In this document: positions 1 through 5,060 of the stretch, in pieces | Position numbering within the stretch: the stretch's first letter is position 1 | Layout of the letters: the number at the start of each line of letters is the position of its first letter | Assembly: GCA_009922405.1 (NCBI GenBank) | Contig: RFVZ01000141.1 | Coordinates: 1 to 6,874 of the forward strand | Direction of reading: 5' to 3' | Source: Betaproteobacteria bacterium | Lineage (GTDB): Bacteria > Pseudomonadota > Gammaproteobacteria > Burkholderiales > Burkholderiaceae_E | DNA length: 6,874 nucleotides | Notes under the pieces: model-generated | Database searches by the model: none | Told to the model about the DNA's origin: nothing | What the model saw: the letters and a program-made list of their open reading frames with translations, nothing else | Made by a program: the position numbers and the translations under genes

Positions 1-105
1 GAATCGAAACAGCTGCTCCGCGCCATCATTCATAGCGGCGCGGTGTTCGGATTGGCCCTGGCTTGTTGGTGGGGCATTGCCCATTTTGCGGGGTCCGGGT
101 ATTGA
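1..105 (+). CDS. C-terminal end of an unrecognised membrane protein (5' truncated by window edge)
   Basis: Frame 1 is open from the first base to a TGA at 103-105 and gives 34 residues. They form a short polar, basic stretch (ESKQLLRAIIHS) followed by about 18 hydrophobic residues (GAVFGLALACWWGIAHFA) and a short tail ending GSGY. This looks like a last transmembrane helix with a short C-terminal tail. The stop codon abuts a hairpin shared with the convergent dppF gene, which fits a genuine gene end. Frame 2 is also open here but reads as an arginine- and proline-rich shadow. I do not recognise the family. The fragment is too short to name, and its reality rests only on hydrophobicity and context. 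Confidence 0.4.
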   Translation, partial: ESKQLLRAIIHSGAVFGLALACWWGIAHFAGSGY

Positions 106-127
106 GCTGGGCACCACTGGCCCAGCT
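105..127. terminator. Hairpin between convergent genes, possible bidirectional terminator
   Basis: AGCTGGGC (105-112) and GCCCAGCT (120-127) form a perfect, GC-rich 8-bp stem around a 7-nt loop. The hairpin begins on the last base of the + strand stop (103-105) and ends two bases before the dppF stop (130-132), so it fills the tail-to-tail gap. Neither side has a real T tract: the + side continues with ATTCAGG. It is therefore a weak intrinsic terminator at best, or an mRNA 3'-end stabilising stem for both transcripts. Confidence 0.5.
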
Positions 128-129
128 AT

Positions 130-1218
130 TCAGGTTCCGCTAAATCCGATCCGACCCTCTTGTACCGCGTGGCATGCGACACGGCCGGAATTTGATCCCC
201 TATTTGATCCCAAATCCGATCCGGTGTCGGTGCTGATCAACTGGGGGCGTTCCCGCTCGCAGCGCTCATTGGCGAGAGGGCAACGCGGATGAAAGGCGCA
301 ACCTGAGGGGGGGTTGAGTGGATCGGGCACTTCACCCTGAACCGGCGTGCGAGATCGACCCGTGTCGCGTAGTTTTGGGATCGCATCCAGCAGCATCCGG
401 GTGTAGGGGTGCTGGGGGCGACTAAAAAGCCGGGACTTCGGCGCCCACTCGACCAAACGGCCCAGGTACATGACACCCACCGAATCGGCCACATAGCGCA
501 CCACGGCTAAGTTGTGCGAAATGAAGAGGTAGGTGAGACCCCGATCGCGCTGCAAATCACGCATCAGATTCAGGACTTGCGCCTGGACCGACACATCGAG
601 CGCTGAGGTGGGTTCATCGCAGACCAGGAAATCGGGCTCGGTGGCAAGCGCGCGGGCAATTGAAATGCGCTGACGCTGGCCCCCACTGAATTGATGCGGA
701 AAGCGCGAAAGGTCTGAACCAGACAGGCCGACGGACTCTAATAAGGCGCTCACCCGATGTTGCAACTCGGGTCCTGGACGCGCCAGACCATGCTCGAGCA
801 GGGGCTCGGCCACGATGTCGCCCACCGTCCAGCGCGGATCGAGACTGGCATAGGGGTCCTGAAAAATCATCTGGATTCGCTGATTCAGCGGGCGAGCGAC
901 GGCGTTGTCAGTACCGTCAAACAGCACGCGCCCTTCGGTTGGCGAATGCAGACCGACCAGGAGCCGGGCCAGTGTGCTCTTGCCGCAACCCGATTCGCCA
1001 ACGATTGCCAGCGTTGTGCCACGAGCGATCGTAAAGCTCACGTTGTCGACCGCGTGTAGCAGGCTCGCCTGGCGGCCGCTCAACAGCCGGCTAAGCCACG
1101 AGGCCGAGAGATCAAAGGTTTTGCTCAGGCCCTCGACCTGGACCAGGTGCTTAGCGGGGTGGGTGCTACTCGTCGAATCCCCGGTTGACTTGATCTCGGC
1201 AGACGTCGCAGATTTCAT
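130..1218 (-). CDS. dppF: Dipeptide/oligopeptide ABC transporter ATP-binding protein (DppF/OppF type)
   Basis: This is a cytoplasmic ATPase that powers a peptide-class importer as one half of a DppD-DppF pair. The 362 residues show Walker A GESGCGKST (74-82), Q-loop Gln120, signature FSGGQRQR (177-184), Walker B ending in Asp201-Glu202, and H-loop His235. The C-terminal oligopeptide-transporter domain has CAFHPRCP (307-314) plus Cys320 and Cys349. In this family such a Cys set can hold an iron-sulfur cluster. It is somewhat longer than the roughly 330 residues usual for DppF, because of a polar N-terminus (1-25) and a glycine/serine repeat near the C-terminus (331-346). The ATG overlaps the dppD stop by 4 nt. 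It is the last gene of the operon. OppF, GsiA-half or other PepT-family assignments cannot be excluded, since the substrate is set by the missing binding protein. Confidence 0.93.
   Translation of the reverse strand: MKSATSAEIKSTGDSTSSTHPAKHLVQVEGLSKTFDLSASWLSRLLSGRQASLLHAVDNVSFTIARGTTLAIVGESGCGKSTLARLLVGLHSPTEGRVLFDGTDNAVARPLNQRIQMIFQDPYASLDPRWTVGDIVAEPLLEHGLARPGPELQHRVSALLESVGLSGSDLSRFPHQFSGGQRQRISIARALATEPDFLVCDEPTSALDVSVQAQVLNLMRDLQRDRGLTYLFISHNLAVVRYVADSVGVMYLGRLVEWAPKSRLFSRPQHPYTRMLLDAIPKLRDTGRSRTPVQGEVPDPLNPPSGCAFHPRCPLANERCERERPQLISTDTGSDLGSNRGSNSGRVACHAVQEGRIGFSGT
181..228 (-). repeat. 12-bp tandem repeat inside dppF encoding a four-residue repeat
   Basis: On the + strand, ATTTGATCCCCT (190-201), ATTTGATCCCAA (202-213) and ATCCGATCCGGT (214-225) are adjacent 12-bp units with progressive divergence. 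Read on the - strand they encode DTGS-DLGS-NRGS-NSGR (DppF residues 331-346). This inserts a flexible glycine/serine stretch between the third and fourth conserved cysteines of the C-terminal domain. Because the period is a multiple of three, copy-number change would keep the frame. Confidence 0.75.
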
Positions 1219-2195
1219 GGTGCGACCTCAGGCGCATGCAGCCAACACGCCGCCCGGCTCGTGCCTGCGTCGAGCAACTCGGGTCGCTCGAAGCGGCAGC
1301 GCTCAAACACGCGCGGACAACGCGGGTGAAAGGCGCAACCCGGGGGTATTGCATCAAGCCGTGGCATGGCGCCGTCAATTTGGGCGAGGCGCTCGAGGTC
1401 CGTTTCGAGGTCGGGAATCGAGGCCATGAGACCAATCGTGTAGGGATGGGCGGGGGCATGGATGACTTGCTGCACGGGACCAATCTCGACGATTCGCCCG
1501 GCGTACATGACGGCAACCCGGTCGCAGGTTTCTGCGATTACGCCCATGTCATGGGTGATCAGCATGACTGCGGCGCCCCGGTCGTGACAGATGCGCTTAA
1601 GTAGCCCAATGACCTGAGCCTGGATCGAAACGTCCAAGGCCGTGGTTGGCTCGTCGGCGATCACGAGCTGAGGCTCCGCTGCGAGGGCCAGGGCGATGAC
1701 GACCCGTTGGCGCATGCCACCGCTGAATTGATGCGGATAGTGATTAATCCGTTCTGCCGCGGCGGGGATTCCAGTCTCCTCCAGCAGTTCGATGGCCCGC
1801 TGGCGTGCTTGCCCGGCGGTCAAAGGCAGGTGAGTTCGGATGGTCTCAATGAGCTGATGGCCGATGCTGTAGAGCGGATCGAGCGAAGCGAGGGGATCCT
1901 GAAAAATAGCGCCAATCCGGCGTCCGCGGATGCCTCGCATCTGGTCCGCGGAATACTGGTCGATCCGTTCGCCCGCGAGGTGAATCTCGCCGCTCGAGAT
2001 CCGCCCGGGTGGATCTAGCAGTCCGATGATGGCCGCGCCTGTCAGAGATTTGCCGGCGCCGGATTCACCGACGACACCCAGAATTTCGCCGGGGGCGATC
2101 GTCAGGCTGACCCCATCGAGGGCACGCAAAAGGCCGCGGCGGGTGGGAAACTCGACGACCAGATTATTGACTTCAAGAAGATTCATAACCATCAC
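1215..2195 (-). CDS. dppD: Dipeptide/oligopeptide ABC transporter ATP-binding protein (DppD/OppD type)
   Basis: This is the second ATPase of the importer, partner of DppF. Its 326 residues equal the usual DppD length. It has Walker A GESGAGKS (43-50), Q-loop Gln99, signature FSGGMRQR (157-164; the Met form is typical of DppD/OppD), Walker B ending in Asp181-Glu182, and H-loop His215. The C-terminal oligopeptide domain has Cys287, Cys293, Cys300 and Cys317, the cysteine spacing linked to an Fe-S site in this family. Three starts are close together: GTG at 2195 (4-nt overlap with the dppC stop), ATG at 2192 (TGATG overlap) and ATG at 2186. All give nearly the same protein, and I keep the longest. 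Its stop overlaps the dppF start. Confidence 0.94.
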   Translation of the reverse strand: MMVMNLLEVNNLVVEFPTRRGLLRALDGVSLTIAPGEILGVVGESGAGKSLTGAAIIGLLDPPGRISSGEIHLAGERIDQYSADQMRGIRGRRIGAIFQDPLASLDPLYSIGHQLIETIRTHLPLTAGQARQRAIELLEETGIPAAAERINHYPHQFSGGMRQRVVIALALAAEPQLVIADEPTTALDVSIQAQVIGLLKRICHDRGAAVMLITHDMGVIAETCDRVAVMYAGRIVEIGPVQQVIHAPAHPYTIGLMASIPDLETDLERLAQIDGAMPRLDAIPPGCAFHPRCPRVFERCRFERPELLDAGTSRAACWLHAPEVAP

Positions 2196-3112
2196 CGCAG
2201 GCGCGGATTGAGCGCGTCGCGCAGCCAGTCGCCCAGTAGATTAATACTTAAAGCAATTATGATCAGCATGGCCCCCGGGAACACCGTGATCCACCACTCA
2301 CCGGAGAACAAATAGTCGTTACCCACCCGGATCAGGGTCCCCAGCGAAGGGGAGGTCGGCGGCACACCAACACCTAAAAATGACAGGGTCGCTTCAGTCA
2401 GAATCGCGGTAGCCACCTGAATCGTAGCCAGCACCAGGACCGGTCCCAGGACATTGGGCAGGACATGCCGGCGCAGGATCCGCAGCGGCGAGACCCCGAT
2501 CAGGCGCGCGGCCTGGACGTATTCCTTGTCGCGTTCGACCAGGGTCGACCCACGAACCGTGCGCGCGTACTGAACCCAGCCGGTCAGGGTAATCGACACG
2601 ATGAGGACGCCAAACGCGACCGGCGTTTGGGCATTGGGAAAGAGCGCGCGGCCGACACCGGCGATCAATAGCGCAACCAGAATGGCTGGAAAACTTAGCA
2701 TGACATCACAAAGTCGCATGAGCAGCGCGTCTACCCATCCGCCGATAAATCCGGCCAGCAGGCCGAGCGCCACGCCGATGAGTAGCGACAGAGCGACCGA
2801 GGTGAGGCCTACGACGAGCGAAATACGCGCGCCGTGTATAACCGCCGACAGAATGTCGCGGCCTTGATCATCGGTCCCGAGCCAGTACTTGGGGCTGCCG
2901 CCTTCGAGCCATGCCGGCGGTTGGCGGGCATCGGCGAGCTCCAGCGTCGCCAGATCAAACGGGTCTTGGGGCGCAACCCAGCCGGCAAACAGGGCGCAAA
3001 ACAGGCAGATAAATGCCACCACCGCGGCGGTCATGGCGACTGGCGAATTGCGCAGGCTATAGCCGACATCGGAATCGAGCCACCGCGTGATCGGATTGCC
3101 GTGTTGGCTCAT
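2192..3112 (-). CDS. dppC: Dipeptide/oligopeptide ABC transporter permease (DppC/OppC type)
   Basis: This inner-membrane permease forms the translocation pore with DppB. Its 306 residues match the family length. An N-terminal membrane segment (about 26-48) precedes the family hallmark LGTDDQGRDILSAVIHGARISL-like block (78-99). Further membrane helices lie at about 98-122, 138-155, 165-180, 222-248 and 275-295. The cytoplasmic EAA loop that docks onto the ATPases is at 197-220, with EYVQAARLIG and HVLPN as its conserved ends. The ATLSFLGVG and PSLG motifs typical of DppC follow (241-258). The ATG overlaps the dppB stop by 4 nt (ATGA), and the stop overlaps the dppD start, so coupled translation is likely. 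No defects are seen. Confidence 0.94.
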   Translation of the reverse strand: MSQHGNPITRWLDSDVGYSLRNSPVAMTAAVVAFICLFCALFAGWVAPQDPFDLATLELADARQPPAWLEGGSPKYWLGTDDQGRDILSAVIHGARISLVVGLTSVALSLLIGVALGLLAGFIGGWVDALLMRLCDVMLSFPAILVALLIAGVGRALFPNAQTPVAFGVLIVSITLTGWVQYARTVRGSTLVERDKEYVQAARLIGVSPLRILRRHVLPNVLGPVLVLATIQVATAILTEATLSFLGVGVPPTSPSLGTLIRVGNDYLFSGEWWITVFPGAMLIIIALSINLLGDWLRDALNPRLR

Positions 3113-4089
3113 GCTTTTCGGGGCCGGTCGATTCGAATACGTGGGTCGACCAGCACATAAAGCAGATCAACGATTAGGTTGATCGTGACAAAAATAAGGG
3201 AAACCAGGCAGAGGTAGGCTGCCATTACGGGGATATCGGCAAAGCTCACGGCTTGAATAAACAGGAGCCCCATGCCCGGCCACTGAAATACGGTTTCAGT
3301 GATGATCGCAAACGCAATCAGACCCCCGAGCTGCAGGCCAGTAATCGTCATCACCGGCACCAGGGTATTGCGCAGCGCATGACCGAAATGAATCGCGCGG
3401 TTGCTAAGGCCGCGGGCCCGCGCGAAGCGGATGTAGTCAGTCCGGAGTACCTCGAGCATCTCCGCGCGCACAAGGCGCATGATGAGCGTGAGCTGAAAAA
3501 TCGCCAGCGTGGTGGCAGGTAGAACGATGTGCTTCCAGCCTGCAACGCTTAGTAAACCCGTGCTCCACCAGCCGAGTTGAAGCGTGTCGCCGCGACCAAA
3601 GCTCGGCAACCAGCCCAGGTTGACCGAAAAAAGCAGGATCAGCAGGATGCCGATCAGAAACGTTGGGAGTGACACCCCCAACAGCGAAATCGTCATAAGG
3701 ACCTGGGTGCTGAACCGGCCGGCTCGGAGGGCCGCGTACACCCCCATTGGGATCCCAGCGGCCAGAGCCAGTAGCGCCGCGATCGTCGCGAGTTCCAGAG
3801 TTGCTGGCAGGCGCTCAGCAATCAGCTTCGACACCTTGGTGCCTTGGCGCAAGCTGATCCCAAATTCGCCCTGAATCGCGTTCCCCAGAAAGTGCTGGAA
3901 CTGAACGAGAAACGATTGGTCCAGCCCGAGGGCACTACGCAATTCGCGAATCTGTTGCGGGGTCGCATCCTGCCCAAGCAGGAAAATCACTGGGTCGCCC
4001 ACGTACTGGAACAGCAAGAACGCCAGGAAGGCGACCGAGACCAGAACGCCGCTCGCCTGGAGCAATCGATTAAACAAAAAAATGGGCAT
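3109..4089 (-). CDS. dppB: Dipeptide/oligopeptide ABC transporter permease (DppB/OppB type)
   Basis: This is the first gene of the operon and the DppC partner in the inner membrane. The open frame extends upstream to 4326. I choose the ATG at 4087-4089 because MPIFLFNRLLQ aligns with the usual DppB N-terminus (a hydrophobic, basic start leading into the first helix). The upstream extension would be antisense to the hydrolase gene. From this start it has 326 residues. Helix 1 spans about 10-30 and is followed by GDPV. The periplasmic segment ALGLDQSFLVQF and the GEFGISL motif lie at 54-80. Helices follow at about 98-120, 130-156, 190-208, 246-268 and 288-312. The EAA loop is near 218-245 (DYIRFARARG ... 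LVP), then TETVFQWPGMG (264-274) and the terminal LVDPRIR. No good Shine-Dalgarno precedes the start. Confidence 0.92.
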   Translation of the reverse strand: MPIFLFNRLLQASGVLVSVAFLAFLLFQYVGDPVIFLLGQDATPQQIRELRSALGLDQSFLVQFQHFLGNAIQGEFGISLRQGTKVSKLIAERLPATLELATIAALLALAAGIPMGVYAALRAGRFSTQVLMTISLLGVSLPTFLIGILLILLFSVNLGWLPSFGRGDTLQLGWWSTGLLSVAGWKHIVLPATTLAIFQLTLIMRLVRAEMLEVLRTDYIRFARARGLSNRAIHFGHALRNTLVPVMTITGLQLGGLIAFAIITETVFQWPGMGLLFIQAVSFADIPVMAAYLCLVSLIFVTINLIVDLLYVLVDPRIRIDRPRKA

Positions 4090-4150
4090 CCGTGCAGTGA
4101 CCGTTCGAGATCGTCTAGAGTGCCGAAATTGCAAATCTAACAGGAGACCG
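4090..4150. promoter_or_regulatory. 61-bp divergent intergenic region (dppB / FAH-family hydrolase)
   Basis: This gap lies between the two start codons and must hold, or lie next to, the promoters for both directions unless those sit inside the opposite gene. On the + side, AGGAG at 4142-4146 is a clear ribosome binding site, 4 nt before ATG 4151 and 7 nt before ATG 4154. On the - side nothing resembles a Shine-Dalgarno ahead of dppB. I could not pick convincing -35/-10 pairs or an operator palindrome in it. Confidence 0.5.
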
Positions 4151-4261
4151 ATGATGACCCGGACAATGGCCCGACTTTCGCGTCGCGACGGACTGAAATT
4201 AGGGGTGGCGATGGCTGCCACAGGCACCGCAGCCGCTGCAATGAGCGTCTCTGCAAACGCC
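4151..4261 (+). other. Twin-arginine (Tat) signal peptide of the FAH-family protein
   Basis: This stretch encodes residues 1-37. A basic n-region (MMTRTMARL) leads to S-R-R-D-G-L-K, matching the S-R-R-x-F-L-K Tat consensus at all positions except Gly for Phe. A weakly hydrophobic Gly/Ala-rich core (about 18-34) and an A-N-A motif suggest cleavage before Gln38. The moderate hydrophobicity is typical of Tat rather than Sec signals. Folded, metal-loaded enzymes are the usual Tat cargo. Confidence 0.82.
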
Positions 4262-4969
4262 CAAAACCCCGGCCCTGGGATGCCGTTTCGGGTTGCCTCT
4301 ACGACGATTCCGATTGTTGGAACCACCGACGTTTTTCCCGTGCGCCGAATCTATTGCATTGGTCGTAACTACGCGGCGCATTCGCGCGAAATGGGCTCTG
4401 ACCCGACGCGCGAGCCTCCGTTCTTTTTTCAGAAACCGACCGATGCAATCCAGTTCGTCGCACCGGGGACGGTTGGTGATCACCCGTACCCTTCTCTGAC
4501 CAAGAATTATCATTACGAGGTGGAGTTGGTGGCGGCGCTCAAGGCCGGCGGCAAAGACATCCCGATTGAGCGGGCGCTCGACCTCGTCTATGGCTATGCG
4601 CTGGGGCTGGACATGACGCGGCGAGATCTGCAGCGGTTGCTGGCGGACGAAAAAAAGCCCTGGGAAATCGGCAAGTCGTTTGACCGTTCCGCGCCGATCG
4701 GTCCGATCCACCCGGTGTCAATGGTGGGCCACTTTCGCAGCGAAAATATCTCGCTGCAGGTCAATGGGGTCACCAAGCAGAGTGCGACGCTTGCCCACAT
4801 GATCTGGTCGGTCGCCGAGCAAATCTCCAAGCTCTCGTCAGCCAACGAGCTCTTTCCGGGTGACATCATTTACTCGGGGACGCCAGAAAACGTTGGTCCC
4901 GTCGTTCGGGGCGACCTGATCCTCTGCAAGATCGATCGCCTGCCTGATTTGTCGATCCGGATCAGTTGA
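4151..4969 (+). CDS. Tat-exported fumarylacetoacetate hydrolase family protein (fumarylpyruvate hydrolase-like)
   Basis: The family is metal-dependent hydrolases that split C-C bonds of acylpyruvates. This sequence most resembles fumarylpyruvate hydrolases (NagK type), which yield fumarate and pyruvate in gentisate breakdown. From ATG 4151 it has 272 residues, a usual length plus a leader. Residues 1-37 are a Tat signal: LSRRDGLK with Arg11-Arg12, a hydrophobic alanine-rich core, and ANA before Gln38. The enzyme fold begins with FPVRRIYCIGRNYAAH (62-77). Catalytic His77 and Glu80, metal ligands Glu123, Glu125 and Asp154, then Gln161 and Lys175 have the same spacing as in human FAHD1. SGTPENVGPV (242-251) is a family signature. 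The open frame extends back to 4082, but AGGAG at 4142-4146 and the Tat signal favour 4151 or 4154. It is divergent from dppB and 91 bp before ugpB. The exact substrate is unknown. Confidence 0.9.
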   Translation: MMTRTMARLSRRDGLKLGVAMAATGTAAAAMSVSANAQNPGPGMPFRVASTTIPIVGTTDVFPVRRIYCIGRNYAAHSREMGSDPTREPPFFFQKPTDAIQFVAPGTVGDHPYPSLTKNYHYEVELVAALKAGGKDIPIERALDLVYGYALGLDMTRRDLQRLLADEKKPWEIGKSFDRSAPIGPIHPVSMVGHFRSENISLQVNGVTKQSATLAHMIWSVAEQISKLSSANELFPGDIIYSGTPENVGPVVRGDLILCKIDRLPDLSIRIS

Positions 4970-4987
4970 TTTCTCAAGTCGACCCCA

Positions 4988-5005
4988 CTTTCAACAAACT
5001 GTCAT
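4988..5005 (+). promoter_or_regulatory. Candidate PhoB binding site (Pho box) upstream of ugpB
   Basis: CTTTCAA-CAAA-CTGTCAT consists of two 7-bp direct repeats separated by 4 bp. The second repeat is exactly the CTGTCAT half-site, and the whole agrees with the CTKTCATAWAWCTGTCAY consensus except at positions 7 and 8. It lies 55 bp ahead of the ugpB start. In E. coli the ugp operon belongs to the Pho regulon, so both position and target gene fit. I do not see a good -10 hexamer at the expected distance downstream (around 5016-5021), which lowers certainty. Confidence 0.65.
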
Positions 5006-5011
5006 CACATC

Positions 5012-5051
5012 GGAAAGAAGGGATGCCACGCTACAGGCTCTCTTTTTTTTT
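5012..5051 (+). terminator. Bulged hairpin with T9 tract, probable intrinsic terminator after the hydrolase gene
   Basis: GGGA-(T)-GCC (5020-5027) pairs with GGC-TCTC (5036-5042) around an 8-nt loop, with one bulged T and one G-U pair. Nine T follow directly (5043-5051). The purine run GGAAAGAA (5012-5019) can extend the pairing into the T tract. This is the shape of an intrinsic terminator for the upstream hydrolase transcript. It ends one base before the GGAG ribosome binding site of ugpB (5052-5055), so it could also act as an attenuator or leader hairpin for ugpB. Confidence 0.55.
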
Positions 5052-5060
5052 GGAGTTGTC

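Noticed and set aside
77..292. Small + strand open frame of 71 codons over the dppF 3' end
   Set aside because: It is antisense to the conserved C-terminal domain of dppF, is proline/arginine-rich, and lacks an RBS. Its second half reads through the dppF 12-bp repeat.
905..1429. 174-codon + strand open frame across the dppD/dppF junction
   Set aside because: It spans two well-supported - strand genes, and its composition is typical of a shadow frame.
4082..4150. 23-codon upstream extension of the FAH-family gene
   Set aside because: It would overlap the dppB start and put extra residues in front of the Tat signal. A strong AGGAG sits right before ATG 4151/4154 instead.
4090..4326. Extended N-terminus of dppB (79 extra codons)
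   Set aside because: The family N-terminus begins at the ATG at 4089. The extension is antisense to the start of the hydrolase gene and has no homology-like features.
4199..4711. 170-codon - strand open frame opposite the hydrolase gene
   Set aside because: It is very rich in Arg and His and fully antisense to a gene with clear catalytic motifs. No family is recognised.
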